Virus record (IMG/VR): IMGVR_UViG_3300044712_002690
Span: 62,001 to 126,000 of that record
Length of the DNA: 64,000 nt
Source: a virus
Reading direction: 5' to 3' (one strand)
Shown here: positions 27,942-37,282 of the stretch, in pieces
How positions within the stretch are numbered: the stretch's first letter is position 1
Layout of the letters: each line of letters opens with the position of its first letter
Position numbers and translations under genes: made by a program
Notes under the pieces: generated by a model
The model's input: the letters and a program-made list of their open reading frames with translations, nothing else
Told to the model about the DNA's origin: nothing
The model's database searches: none

Positions 27942-29030
27942 ATGAATGACTTTTTTCATGTAGTGGGTCTTGGTCAATGTGGTATGCGTATTTCTTCTGA
28001 GTTTCAACGAGCTGGTTTTTATACAGCAGTAATGAACTCTGACGAAGTAGATGCTCGTGGTTATCAAATTGAAGAAGATAGGATTCTGGTTCTAAAGAAA
28101 ACAGGTACAGGTAAATCTCTTAAAATTGGAAGACAAATTGTAGAAGAGAATAGAGGAAAGTTTGAGTCTTTCCTTAGACGTCATGCTAACAAAAAAGGTT
28201 TGACACTTTTCATTGCTGGTGGTGGTGGAGGAACAGGTGGTTCTTTTGTTGCACCTGCTGCCGGTTATTTGAAAGAACAAGGATACAAAGTTGGTGTTAT
28301 TTATACCTTGCCACCAAAAATGCTCGGTATGGTTCCTGCAGAAAATGCTCTTCGTACTCTTAAAGAACTTACTAAAATTGAAATGGATTTGTTTATTTTG
28401 GTTGATAATGAAGTTCTACTTGAAGAAGTAGGCAAAGAAACAAGTTGGTGGGGAAAAATTAATCGACTCATCTTATCTACTTTCTATTCTTCCGTAGAAG
28501 TACTTAGATCTGATAAAACTGCTCAAACTGGTCTTGGTTCGATTGACCGTGGTGAGCTTATTCGTACTATTAGTTATGGTAAGGGTCTTACAGACATTCG
28601 TAGATGCTATTTGACCATGACAGACTGCGATCTTCCTGAACAAGATCTTAGTGAGCTTCTCTTTAAACCTCAACTGATAGAAGGATACGATTATAAAACT
28701 ACTCTTTGTTATCTTGTTTCTATTGATGTTCCTCAAAATGGTAACTTTACTGCAGTGTCTAAAAAGATATTCGATGTTGTTAAACGAAAAGTAGGTAATG
28801 GTATTTCTATTTTGGGGATGTTCCAAGATCCTCTTCTGAAAGATTCTGTAAAGGTTACTGTTGTTAATTCGGGGCTAAGACTTCCTAAAGTTCTTCAGTC
28901 CAGAATTAAAAATCTTAAGAGAGATGAGCAAGCATTTCTTGATAAGCAAGGCAAATCAGATGTCACAACTCAAATTTTTTCTGATCTTGATTTGGGGGTT
29001 AGTGTCACTGACGATGATTTTAGTATGTAG
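27942..29030 (+). CDS. FtsZ/tubulin-like GTPase
   Basis: 362 residues behind ATAGGAG. The opening HVVGLGQCGMRISSEF is the nucleotide-binding first strand and loop of the tubulin/FtsZ family. The signature loop is FIAGGGGGTGGSF at about residues 88-100 (FtsZ: G-G-G-T-G-T-G). The AAGYLKEQGYKVGVIYTLP strand-helix fits. The length is close to FtsZ/TubZ/PhuZ. Phage tubulins position DNA or the phage nucleus (PhuZ), or segregate plasmids (TubZ). Which of these applies here is not visible. It stands with sigma-like genes, away from any partition genes. Confidence 0.85.
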   Translation: MNDFFHVVGLGQCGMRISSEFQRAGFYTAVMNSDEVDARGYQIEEDRILVLKKTGTGKSLKIGRQIVEENRGKFESFLRRHANKKGLTLFIAGGGGGTGGSFVAPAAGYLKEQGYKVGVIYTLPPKMLGMVPAENALRTLKELTKIEMDLFILVDNEVLLEEVGKETSWWGKINRLILSTFYSSVEVLRSDKTAQTGLGSIDRGELIRTISYGKGLTDIRRCYLTMTDCDLPEQDLSELLFKPQLIEGYDYKTTLCYLVSIDVPQNGNFTAVSKKIFDVVKRKVGNGISILGMFQDPLLKDSVKVTVVNSGLRLPKVLQSRIKNLKRDEQAFLDKQGKSDVTTQIFSDLDLGVSVTDDDFSM

Positions 29031-29106
29031 TTAAAAGAGAGGTTCATACTCTATAGGCTATAATCTCCTTAAGATTATCAAACATAAAGAATGGGGGTTT
29101 TGGTAA

Positions 29107-29715
29107 ATGAAGAAAGAGTCTCAGGTAGAAGGGCTTTATGAGCAGTATGTTTCTGAAACCTCAACTGTGAAGAAGGAGAGGGTCTTATCAAAAATTATGA
29201 AATGCTATGAGAATTGGGGTAAGAGCTTGGCATATAATTATGCACAAGCATTTCCTTCTCATGAGCAGGACGATTGGAATCTTTTAGTACAGATAGGGAT
29301 CTGGGAAGGTGTAGAAAAAGCTACTAGTCCTGATAATGTACGGAAATCTATCTATTATAGAGTACGACATCAGATTTCTAAAGAGATTCAACTTATTACA
29401 GCTAGCAAACGTACTTATTTCCACGAAGTTCCTTATGATAATCTTAACTTTGGTGGAGAAGAGGAAAATTTTTGGGTATCTAAAATGGATATCCAAGCTG
29501 CTGTTGAGCTTTTGCCTGAAAAAACAAGGACAGTAGTTAAACTTTGGATGGATGGGCTACCTGTTCTATCCTGCGCATGGAATGAGGTTCCTGTTGAACC
29601 TTGTATTTGTAAAGAAGTAGGATTGAAGGATGCTGCAGTATACTTTAGGCTTCAAGAAGGCTTTGAACTTCTTAGAAGATCTTTAAAAGGATATGAGTCA
29701 TACGTATATGAGTAA
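29107..29715 (+). CDS. Sigma-70-like factor 1
   Basis: 202 residues. Region-2-like sequence: QDDWNLLVQIGIWEGVEKATSP and YRVRHQISKEIQL. Region 4: VELLPEKTRTVVKLWMDGL, then KEVGLKDAAVYFRLQEGFELLRRSL. The usual helix-turn-helix is interrupted by about 12 residues carrying three Cys (SCAWNEVPVEPCIC). Probably directs host RNA polymerase to middle or late phage promoters, possibly the repeated TTGATAT element. Confidence 0.75.
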   Translation: MKKESQVEGLYEQYVSETSTVKKERVLSKIMKCYENWGKSLAYNYAQAFPSHEQDDWNLLVQIGIWEGVEKATSPDNVRKSIYYRVRHQISKEIQLITASKRTYFHEVPYDNLNFGGEEENFWVSKMDIQAAVELLPEKTRTVVKLWMDGLPVLSCAWNEVPVEPCICKEVGLKDAAVYFRLQEGFELLRRSLKGYESYVYE

Positions 29716-29956
29716 AGAGCAGTCTGGAAATTCTGTTTCAATCTATATTTCTGATTTAAAATCTTATTCTGAAGTTCAAGATGAGATTAAAGAAGAATGG
29801 TTTAAACAGTATGGACGAACTCTTAGTAAAAGTGAGATTGTTATGAAATCTTTGATTTATCTACGTGATGCTCTTAAAGGAAAATCTCCTTTTGAAGAAG
29901 AATCTAAGAGAACAATAACATCCACAAGACAAAGTTTTTGTAGATTACATAAATGA
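29693..29956 (+). CDS. Small DNA-binding-like protein, 87 aa
   Basis: Overlaps the end of sigma-like factor 1 by 23 bases. VSIYISDLKSYSEVQDEI and LSKSEIVMKSLIYLRDAL give the strand then two-helix order of a ribbon-helix-helix protein. Possibly a regulator acting with the sigma factor. A second ATG at 29708 is possible but has no better ribosome site. Confidence 0.55.
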   Translation: MSHTYMSKEQSGNSVSIYISDLKSYSEVQDEIKEEWFKQYGRTLSKSEIVMKSLIYLRDALKGKSPFEEESKRTITSTRQSFCRLHK

Positions 29957-31395
29957 TAATTCGTGATAAGATTTACATCCCTGTATCTAGATTAGGATCA
30001 AAAGTTAATGATCTAGCCAGGCTTTTTACTTATCAGAATCCAGAATACTTTCAAAAGTCAAGAATGGGCTTTAGTGTATCAAGATGCAGCCCATTCTTGA
30101 CTCATTACGCCTTCACTACTATAAATAATGAAAAATTTATTGTTCTTCCTAGGGGAGCCATAAAAAAGGTTATGACTTTCCTAAATAAGAATGGTATTCC
30201 CCTACGATATCTTGATGAAAGAGTAACTCACCCTGAAATTGATGTTCAATTAAAAGACACTACATTAGAAAAACAACAACTTGATATTATTGATATTTTA
30301 GAGACAAATGAAGGTGGATTAATTGAGATGGCTCCAGGCGGTGGCAAAACAATTGCTGCTCTTGGGTTTATTGCAAAGTTGAAGCAACCTACACTTATAT
30401 TAGTGCATGAACATAGACTTAGAACACAATGGGAAGGTGAAGTACAAAGAAGATTAGGTGGTACATTTACATTAGGTAGATATGATGGAGATAAAAAACA
30501 AGAAGGTGATATTGTAATAGGTATCATTAATACTGCCTATAATATGTATAAAGAAGACAGAGAATTCTTTTCTAAATTTGGTATTGTAATTATTGATGAA
30601 GTTCACCATCTTCCTGCTCATATGTTCACACTCGTAGTTAATAATATCCCTGCAAAATATCGTATTGGTTTAACTGGTACTGTTAAAAGAAAAGACGGTA
30701 AAGAAGTACTATTATTTGATATACTCGGTGAAATCCTTACATCCATTGACCCTGAACAATTACGTCATAGAATAACCAACTTTGAATTTGAAATGATAAG
30801 CACTGATGTAAATGGCCAAGTACCTACTAGACGTATGTGGGTAGATGGTATCATGACACATAAAATTGACTATGTTAAGTTATTAAGTTTTTTAGTAGGC
30901 AATAAAGAAAGGAATACACTTATACTAGAAAAAGTAGTTGAATCTTTAGAGTTAGGACACAAGCCTTTAATTCTGTCTGATAGGGTAGAGCATTGTAAAT
31001 ATTTGCATTCCTACTTGACAGATTTAGGATATAATACTATATTACTAATTGGAGCCACAAGAAAAAGCACAAATTGGGAGGACGTAAGGCAAGATGATAG
31101 TGTACAAGCTATCGTAGCACAGCGAAGTATCGCTGAAGAAGGCCTTGATTATCCTAGTTTATCTGCAATTCATTTAACCTGTCCGTCTACTAATCTACCA
31201 AAGATTAAACAAAGGATAGGAAGGATTCGCAGAGTATCTTCGGATAAGTTAACTCCTAAAGTATATGATTATGTAGATAATGCAATTTCAATGACAGACA
31301 CAAAAGGAAATACTTTTTATCCATTAAAGAGAAGTTCAAAATCTCGTGAATCTTTTTACAGAAAACTCCAGCAGGAGTATTCACAAACAAAATAG
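29953..31395 (+). CDS. Superfamily 2 DNA/RNA helicase
   Basis: 480 residues; the ATG overlaps the previous stop. Motifs in order: LDIIDILETNEGGLIEMAPGG with G-G-G-K-T (about 129), IIDEVHHLPAH (DEVH box), GLTGTVKRKDG (motif III/TGT), ILSDRVEHCKYL, VAQRSIAEEGLDYPSL and KQRIGRIRR (motif VI). It looks like phage UvsW/XPB-type helicases that remodel forks or unwind R-loops and help switch replication mode. Confidence 0.88.
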   Translation: MIIRDKIYIPVSRLGSKVNDLARLFTYQNPEYFQKSRMGFSVSRCSPFLTHYAFTTINNEKFIVLPRGAIKKVMTFLNKNGIPLRYLDERVTHPEIDVQLKDTTLEKQQLDIIDILETNEGGLIEMAPGGGKTIAALGFIAKLKQPTLILVHEHRLRTQWEGEVQRRLGGTFTLGRYDGDKKQEGDIVIGIINTAYNMYKEDREFFSKFGIVIIDEVHHLPAHMFTLVVNNIPAKYRIGLTGTVKRKDGKEVLLFDILGEILTSIDPEQLRHRITNFEFEMISTDVNGQVPTRRMWVDGIMTHKIDYVKLLSFLVGNKERNTLILEKVVESLELGHKPLILSDRVEHCKYLHSYLTDLGYNTILLIGATRKSTNWEDVRQDDSVQAIVAQRSIAEEGLDYPSLSAIHLTCPSTNLPKIKQRIGRIRRVSSDKLTPKVYDYVDNAISMTDTKGNTFYPLKRSSKSRESFYRKLQQEYSQTK

Positions 31396-31434
31396 CTTGA
31401 CTAAAGCGTACTGAGGGATACCGGTTATGATAAC

Positions 31435-32172
31435 ATGTTCCCTATTAACAATAGTTTTTTTACATCGGAGATGTTTGAAAAGGGTGTAAGGTTAAGTAAA
31501 AGTTTTAACACTAGAACCCAAGATGAAACTTATGAATTATATGATCTAATTAAGGACGCAGTATTGTGTGCACAGAATCCACAAAATATGGATTCTGATA
31601 AAGCATTACAATTTGTTGTACAAGCATTTGATCCTTTAATTAGAAAAGTTGCAAGTAGGATTTATTTACATGTAAAGGATTTTGAGGAGTTTGAAGATAC
31701 TCTTCAAGAAGCCTACGTGACCTTTATAAATCTTGTTTATGGTTATGATCCTAATATCGCTACCTTTCCTTATTATATTAGGAATATGCTACCACGACAA
31801 GTTAAAGCATGGAGTCAGAAAACCAGAAAACGTACATCTACTCCTGTGGATGTAGTTATTGTAGACAATGCTTTAGTTGACCCAGCATATGATAATAAAG
31901 ACAGCGTCTATGAAAGATATAATAGTATGATTTTCCAAAAAGAATATGAAGACTTTATCCTTGAACGAGCAGAAAAGAAAGCTAAAAGTGATACTGTAAA
32001 AGAAGTATGCTATAATTATTTCTTAGGTGCAAAAAGTTGTAGTACAATAGCTATGGATCTTGGTATCAGCTATCACGCGGTTTATGAAGTTTTGCAAAGG
32101 GTGAAAAGAGAATTACAAGATTTTATGCAAGATAGTTGTTTTGCAGACCCAGAATTTTGGAAACACATTTAA
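31435..32172 (+). CDS. Sigma-70-like factor 2
   Basis: 245 residues. Region 2 is seen in KVASRIYLHVKDFEEFEDTL and FINLVYGYDPNIATFPYYIR, a typical core-binding and -10 recognition block. Region 4 is SCSTIAMDLGISYHAVYEVL followed by VKRELQDF. Between them is a charged linker. Two sigma-like genes suggest at least two phage promoter classes. Confidence 0.82.
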   Translation: MFPINNSFFTSEMFEKGVRLSKSFNTRTQDETYELYDLIKDAVLCAQNPQNMDSDKALQFVVQAFDPLIRKVASRIYLHVKDFEEFEDTLQEAYVTFINLVYGYDPNIATFPYYIRNMLPRQVKAWSQKTRKRTSTPVDVVIVDNALVDPAYDNKDSVYERYNSMIFQKEYEDFILERAEKKAKSDTVKEVCYNYFLGAKSCSTIAMDLGISYHAVYEVLQRVKRELQDFMQDSCFADPEFWKHI

Positions 32173-32916
32173 ATGATAATTTATAGAATTATAAATACTT
32201 TAAATAATAAATGTTACATAGGTAAAACTACTTATTCTTTATCTGTGCGAAAATCTAATCATATTTCTGATGCAAAAAAAGGAAGTAATCAATATATTCA
32301 TAAAGCAATTAGAAAATATGGTGAAGAACATTTTACTTTTGAAGTATTAGATGATTCTTGTGAGACAGAAACTGAATTAAATGAACATGAAATGTTTTGG
32401 ATTAAATTTTTGCATACAAAAGCACCTGATGGATATAATTTAACTGAGGGTGGCGAAGGTGCAAGAGGTTTAATTCATAGTGAAGAACGACGTCAACGAA
32501 ATCGAGAAGTTAACTTAGGAAAAGTAATGCCAGAAGAGGTTAAAGAAAAAATTCGACAAGCAAATATTGGTAGAACTTTTTCTGAGGAATGGAGAAGTAA
32601 AATAAGCGAAGCAAACAGAAGAAGGGGTTGTCTTAGTCAAGAAACAAAAGATAAAATCTCAAAATCTAAAAAAGGTAAAAAACAATCTGAAGAAGAAAAA
32701 CATATGAGATCAATTTCAAGAAAAACCTATTTAGCTTCACTTACGGAAGAAGAAAGAAAAAATTTAGGAAAATCCTTAAGGGGAAGACCCTCATGGAATA
32801 AAGGTCTTACTAAAGAAACTAGTGAGTCTGTAAAAAAGATTAGTGATAAAGCGAAAGTAAGACCTAGAAAGAAAAAGCAACAAATGTTGGTTATATCAAA
32901 TGATCAAATCTCTTAA
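32173..32916 (+). CDS. GIY-YIG homing endonuclease with NUMOD3 repeats
   Basis: 247 residues. The nuclease domain starts at once: IIYRIINTLNNKCYIGKTTYSLSVR (GIY-YIG core) and FTFEVLDDS. Repeated basic motifs follow, such as RQANIGRTFSEEWRSKISEA and KISKSKKGKKQSEEEK, which are NUMOD3 DNA-binding units. The gene begins on the base after the sigma-factor stop, consistent with a free-standing mobile endonuclease inserted between genes. A decayed relative lies at 36423. Confidence 0.9.
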   Translation: MIIYRIINTLNNKCYIGKTTYSLSVRKSNHISDAKKGSNQYIHKAIRKYGEEHFTFEVLDDSCETETELNEHEMFWIKFLHTKAPDGYNLTEGGEGARGLIHSEERRQRNREVNLGKVMPEEVKEKIRQANIGRTFSEEWRSKISEANRRRGCLSQETKDKISKSKKGKKQSEEEKHMRSISRKTYLASLTEEERKNLGKSLRGRPSWNKGLTKETSESVKKISDKAKVRPRKKKQQMLVISNDQIS

Positions 32917-33058
32917 CATAGCATTACCAGAAGAGTTACATTATAGAGTAAAGCAGAAATGTCAATTTTATGAATTGACTCTACAAGAGGTTGTAGCTGC
33001 TTTACTTGAAAAATTCGATGAAGGTGAGTTAGATTATATTTTTAAGATAACACCATAA
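32900..33058 (+). CDS. Small ribbon-helix-helix-like protein, 52 aa
   Basis: ATG at 32900 overlapping the endonuclease end. MIKSLNIALPEELHYRVKQK is a short strand then a helix, and LTLQEVVAALLEKFDEG is the second helix. This is the size and order of Arc-like DNA-binding proteins. Function unknown. Confidence 0.5.
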   Translation: MIKSLNIALPEELHYRVKQKCQFYELTLQEVVAALLEKFDEGELDYIFKITP

Positions 33059-33091
33059 CTAAACGAATTACTAAATTTTTTTATTTTTTGG

Positions 33092-33131
33092 AGAGTAAGA
33101 CCTAAACTGATCTTACTCTTTTTATTTTTAT
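33092..33131 (+). terminator. Rho-independent terminator before terL
   Basis: A nine-base perfect stem (AGAGTAAGA with TCTTACTCT, ten-base loop) followed by TTTTTATTTTT. It lies between the small gene ending at 33058 and terL, so the early and replication transcript likely ends here and terL has its own promoter. Confidence 0.85.
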
Positions 33132-33154
33132 AAATAAATAGGAAGAAACAAACA

Positions 33155-35131
33155 ATGACAGATTCTTTAAGTGATAGACTTAGGGATCATAATTATGTTC
33201 CCTCACAAATACCAACCTCCCTTACTAAATCCACTACTCAGAAAAAGATTTGTCCTGTTAGATTTACAGAAGATGTTATTGAATATTGCCAAGGTGAAGA
33301 ATTTTTACAAGCAACTCTTCGTAAATTACAAAAAGACTTTTTACTTGATTTGTATGAGTTAGATGAAAAAGGATATCCAAAATATGATACAGGTGTTTTT
33401 ATAGCAGGTATGCGCGGCGGTAAGTCTATGCTTGCTGCTATTATAGCATCTTTTCAATTACATAAACTCTTAGCAATGCAAGATCCTGCTGCTCAATTAC
33501 ATCAGTTTAAAGGACAGCGACTAACTCTTCAATTTATAGCTTCTTCTGAAGCGCAAGCACAAGAAACAGCTTATGCTTCTTTTGAAGCTATTATAAATAA
33601 TGCGCCTTGGTGGGTGAAGTATATTGAATGGTTAAAAGAAAGAGAAGAAACAGAAGGCCTTGGTAAAGGATCTTTGTTTGAAATGCTTTCTAATAGAATA
33701 GAGTTCAAAGAAAAGAATATTGCTGCTTTATCTCTTCACTCTAACTCTGCTGCACTTGTAGGTAAAACATCAGCTTGTTGTATCTTTGATGAGTTATCTC
33801 GATTTGACGTAGCTGAGGGAGCTATACAGACAAAGACACAGAAACGATCTGCTCAAGCTGTTTATGATGGTGTTGCTAAAGCAGCTACATCGTTAATGCC
33901 TTTTTCAAAAGTAGTTACAATTACATCTCCTATGTACGAAGATGACTATGGTATGAGACTCCTTTATATGTCAGGTACATTTAGAGGGGGAAGTCAAAGC
34001 GGTATTATTCATACATTAAGAAAACAATATCCTATGAAGGTTGAAAGACAAGTAGGATATCATGCAACTACTTTTGAATTAAATCCAAAGGTAGATGAAA
34101 ATGGTAATGATATTCCTGGTGGTTTTTCTGAAGAAGATGCATTTTTCAAAGGAAAGAAAATTGAGAGCCCTGAAGGTTTTAGACGAGATTATTTAGCTAT
34201 ACCGCCTTCTGCTGTTAGTCCATTCTTTGAATATCCAGAACGTATAGATGCTTGTATTGTTAAAAATAGAAGCATTGTAGATTTCCATGATAGAGAATTT
34301 GATGAGTCTGTTCAAACAGTTGACGGGGATACTATTGTTAGAAAATATATTGGGAAATCTATTATTGTTAATAAGCCTAATATGCTTATGGATTATTTTA
34401 TTTCCTGCGACCAGGGTGAAAAGAAAGACGCGTTTGTTGTTGCTATGGGTCATGGAGATGAAGTATCCTATGATTCAGTTGATGGAGAAGGTAAACCAAT
34501 TACATTTACAAGATACAAAGTTATTATAGACTTTATAGAAGGATGGATTCCTGATAAAGAAAAACGTATAACAGTATCTTTCCCAAATGTAGAAGATATT
34601 ATTGTTAGACTAAGTGAAAACTTTAATATCAGAAAGGTAGTATTTGACCAGTGGAATAGCACAGAATCTTTACAAAGATTATTTAGTAAAGGTATTGTTG
34701 CTGAAAAAACAAAGCAACAAGAAAATCTTAAAAAGTATGAGATACTAAAAACACTAGTGTACAGTAATTTAATTGAATTACCCGAATCAGATATTTTAGT
34801 CAAAGAGTTAAGACAATTAAATCTTATCCGAGGTGTTAAAGTTGATCACCCCGGAGCAGGAAGTTCTGACCATTCTGATGCTATTGCACGTGTAGTTTGG
34901 GAGGTTTATACTAATGTAATTGAGAAAGCAATTCAAGGTGAAATACCTGGACCCCGTAGACATCAAATGCCTACCATTAGATCCGTTGCAAGCATGTATG
35001 AACACATGTCAGGACCAATGATATCGCCTATCTGCGACTTTGCTACCACATCTCCTGCAACTAAAAGCAGTATTTTTGGTAGAGGATTTATGGTTGAAGG
35101 TAATATCAAGCCTAACTTCCTTACTAAATGA
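33155..35131 (+). CDS. terL: Terminase large subunit
   Basis: 658 residues. ATPase half: FIAGMRGGKSMLAAII at about 83-98 is Walker A; CCIFDELSRFD at about 208-218 is Walker B with the catalytic Glu; VVTITSPM is motif III. Nuclease half: MDYFISCDQGEKKDAFVVAM (first Asp, about 416), VVFDQWNS and DHSDAIARVVWEVY (last acidic residues). It pumps DNA into the prohead and cuts it. The small subunit is not identifiable nearby. Confidence 0.92.
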   Translation: MTDSLSDRLRDHNYVPSQIPTSLTKSTTQKKICPVRFTEDVIEYCQGEEFLQATLRKLQKDFLLDLYELDEKGYPKYDTGVFIAGMRGGKSMLAAIIASFQLHKLLAMQDPAAQLHQFKGQRLTLQFIASSEAQAQETAYASFEAIINNAPWWVKYIEWLKEREETEGLGKGSLFEMLSNRIEFKEKNIAALSLHSNSAALVGKTSACCIFDELSRFDVAEGAIQTKTQKRSAQAVYDGVAKAATSLMPFSKVVTITSPMYEDDYGMRLLYMSGTFRGGSQSGIIHTLRKQYPMKVERQVGYHATTFELNPKVDENGNDIPGGFSEEDAFFKGKKIESPEGFRRDYLAIPPSAVSPFFEYPERIDACIVKNRSIVDFHDREFDESVQTVDGDTIVRKYIGKSIIVNKPNMLMDYFISCDQGEKKDAFVVAMGHGDEVSYDSVDGEGKPITFTRYKVIIDFIEGWIPDKEKRITVSFPNVEDIIVRLSENFNIRKVVFDQWNSTESLQRLFSKGIVAEKTKQQENLKKYEILKTLVYSNLIELPESDILVKELRQLNLIRGVKVDHPGAGSSDHSDAIARVVWEVYTNVIEKAIQGEIPGPRRHQMPTIRSVASMYEHMSGPMISPICDFATTSPATKSSIFGRGFMVEGNIKPNFLTK

Positions 35132-35166
35132 TACAAATGACATATTTTCTATTATAGGAGATGAGT

Positions 35167-36417
35167 ATGTCCAAAAAAATGTTAAAAGACTTACAGGATG
35201 TAGCTGAAAAATTTAGAAAAGACTTCCCAGGAGCAACGGCTTATGTAACACAAGCATACTTTGAAAAGCATGGTAATACTCCACGTAATCAATTCCTAGC
35301 TGAATTTGGTTCTTTTTCAAATTTTAAAGAAGAGGCAATGAAAGATGCAGGTGTAGAAACAGAGGCATTTGCATATGAAAAAAAGATATTAGGATTGCAA
35401 GAAGAAATTAAACATTTAAAAAAAGAAAAAATAGAATATATGAAAAGATCCTCAGAGTATGAGGAATTAATTGATTTATATACTTCTAATCTATCAAATC
35501 AACACATGTTTCCAATTTCAGAAGCAAAAATTAAGATAGAATCACTAACAGATAAAAAAGCAATTCTTCATTTAAGTGATCTACATTTAGGAGAAGTAGT
35601 AAAATTAGAACATGTAAATGGGGTTAATGCTTTCAATAAAGATATAGCCATTCAACGTATGGATGCAATATTAAGAAAATTTGAAAATTATTGTACAAAG
35701 AGTAAAATTGATGAATGTTTTATTTTATTGAATGGGGACCTTGTTGATGGTGGTTTAAGATTAGAGAGTATGAGGAATAGCGATTTAAATGAGTTAGAGT
35801 CTATCTTTTTTCTTCATGACTATTTAATTCAAAGACTGTGCCAATTATCTAAATCTTTTAAAAAGATTAATGTTGTTGTAATTGTAGGGAATCATTCAAG
35901 GATACTCCCTGGAAAACCTTACTATAAAGAAAAAGTTGTTATGTCATATGAATACTTGTTAGGAAGAATGCTAAAATCTTATTTTGATCATAGAAAAGAA
36001 TTAGAAACTAATAAAGTTATTGATATTATAGTTCCTGAATCTGCTTTTACAATTTTAAATGTAAATGGTAGTAAATTTTTGGTAACACATGGAGATATTT
36101 TAAGTGGTGGTGGAAGCGGAGGTTTTGCAGGTATTCCTTTTTATGCAATTGCAATGAGTTCTGCAAAACTTTATGGAATTTTACACCAAATTGGAGTTCA
36201 AGAAAACCTTCAGTTTGATAATCTTTTATTTGGACATTTGCACGTCCCTTGTAGAATACCACTTTTTAATGGTAATTTTGCATATGGAAATGGATGTATA
36301 TGTGGAGCTAATGAATATAGTATTTTTAAAATGAAAAGTGTAGCAATAAAACAACAAACACTTGTTGTTGTGTTTGGAGATGGACAAGTATCTACAAGTG
36401 ACATTTATTTTGATTAA
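35167..36417 (+). CDS. Calcineurin-like metallophosphoesterase
   Basis: I chose the ATG at 35167 because AGGAG at 35156-35160 is then six bases away, while the ATG at 35161 is adjacent to it. 416 residues. The amino part is a charged coiled coil (EKKILGLQEEIKHLKKEK). The catalytic metal-binding motifs follow in order: HLSDLHLGE, LNGDLVDGG, VVIVGNHSR, VTHGD and FGHLHVP. Likely a phosphodiesterase or nuclease; the coiled coil may mediate assembly. Confidence 0.85.
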   Translation: MSKKMLKDLQDVAEKFRKDFPGATAYVTQAYFEKHGNTPRNQFLAEFGSFSNFKEEAMKDAGVETEAFAYEKKILGLQEEIKHLKKEKIEYMKRSSEYEELIDLYTSNLSNQHMFPISEAKIKIESLTDKKAILHLSDLHLGEVVKLEHVNGVNAFNKDIAIQRMDAILRKFENYCTKSKIDECFILLNGDLVDGGLRLESMRNSDLNELESIFFLHDYLIQRLCQLSKSFKKINVVVIVGNHSRILPGKPYYKEKVVMSYEYLLGRMLKSYFDHRKELETNKVIDIIVPESAFTILNVNGSKFLVTHGDILSGGGSGGFAGIPFYAIAMSSAKLYGILHQIGVQENLQFDNLLFGHLHVPCRIPLFNGNFAYGNGCICGANEYSIFKMKSVAIKQQTLVVVFGDGQVSTSDIYFD

Positions 36418-36422
36418 TTCCT

Positions 36423-36636
36423 ATGAAAGAGTACTTTGGTTTAATCTATAAAGCTACTAATATACAAACAAAAAAGATGTATATTGGAAAAACTATAGAT
36501 AGTTTTGAAAATAGGAAAACTACGAACTTTTTATGAAGTATGGCTTGAAAAGTATAGAAAAGAAGAAGCAGACATAAGATTTGAAAAATGGAAAAATAAT
36601 ATAAGAAATAGAAAGAATTCTTCTAATCAAATATAA
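36423..36636 (+). pseudogene. Decayed GIY-YIG endonuclease fragment
   Basis: An ATG at 36423 opens 37 codons reading KEYFGLIYKATNIQTKK then MYIGKTIDSFENRK, the GIY-YIG core, before a TGA at 36534-36536. Following bases in shifted frames give a basic helical tail (FEKWKNNIRNRKNS). It seems to be the remnant of a mobile endonuclease related to the one at 32173. It sits at the junction of rightward and leftward genes. The remaining bases to 36622 show no other gene. Confidence 0.65.
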
Positions 36637-36814
36637 TTGAAGCTAATTTAACAACATCAATATCTTTTTCAAAGGAAAGTCCTCGCTCACGGATAACAAA
36701 TTCCACAGCGAGGATTTTTCCTTTTTTATTTTTAGTATAATATGAATTATACCTGTCTCTTATTTCATATTGAAAATATGAGAGTAGATATTGTTCATTA
36801 TCCGACAAAAGCAT
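36623..36814 (-). CDS. Hypothetical protein, 63 aa
   Basis: Overlaps the end of the gene at 36798. YLLSYFQYEIRDRYNSYYT and KILAVEFVIRERGLSFEKDI suggest a compact alpha-beta protein. No family recognised. Last gene of the leftward block. Confidence 0.45.
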   Translation of the reverse strand: MLLSDNEQYLLSYFQYEIRDRYNSYYTKNKKGKILAVEFVIRERGLSFEKDIDVVKLASIIFD

Positions 36815-36956
36815 CTTTTTCTTCTAGATTTAAGAGTAATTGTTCTTCAATATGAATATCTTCTGTATTTTCACACTTGTTACAATGGTTTCTTCTTTTA
36901 TCATCCAACCACATTGATCCACATTTGGGACATGAGCAAAAATACTGTGATTTCAT
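36798..36956 (-). CDS. Small zinc-finger protein, 52 aa
   Basis: Starts MKSQYFCSCPKCGSMW. Cys pairs C-x-C-x2-C and C-x2-C (NHCNKCEN) form a probable zinc ribbon; the carboxy tail is acidic. It overlaps the next gene in another frame. One of several tiny zinc proteins in this leftward block. Confidence 0.6.
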   Translation of the reverse strand: MKSQYFCSCPKCGSMWLDDKRRNHCNKCENTEDIHIEEQLLLNLEEKDAFVG

Positions 36957-36988
36957 AATTGTTACTCCTATTTTTAATTATAAAGATA

Positions 36989-37282
36989 TCATTTTTCAGA
37001 CTTTTTCTGTTCTAAAACAGCTTTAATAAATTCTTCTATTGTTTCCTCACTACTCCAGCAACAGTATTCATTTACACACCATTCTTCCCCATTTTTTATA
37101 CTTTTTACTTTCTCTGCTCCACATTGCGGGCAATAATCTTGTATCTTTTCTCCTTGTAGTTTTACCATAAGAAATTCTTTGACAGGCATACCACTTAAAG
37201 AAAATGTCATAGCTAACTCCTTAGTGTCTAAGTAAATTGATAATATTGTTTGTTCTTCTTTCGATTCTTTCTTTTTCTTCAT
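36989..37282 (-). CDS. Zinc-ribbon protein, 97 aa
   Basis: Start chosen at MKKKKESKE because GAGGA lies eight bases upstream; a longer reading begins at 37297. CPQCGAEK and WCVNEYCCW supply C-x2-C pairs of a zinc ribbon. Overlaps the end of the lipoprotein gene in another frame. Confidence 0.55.
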   Translation of the reverse strand: MKKKKESKEEQTILSIYLDTKELAMTFSLSGMPVKEFLMVKLQGEKIQDYCPQCGAEKVKSIKNGEEWCVNEYCCWSSEETIEEFIKAVLEQKKSEK

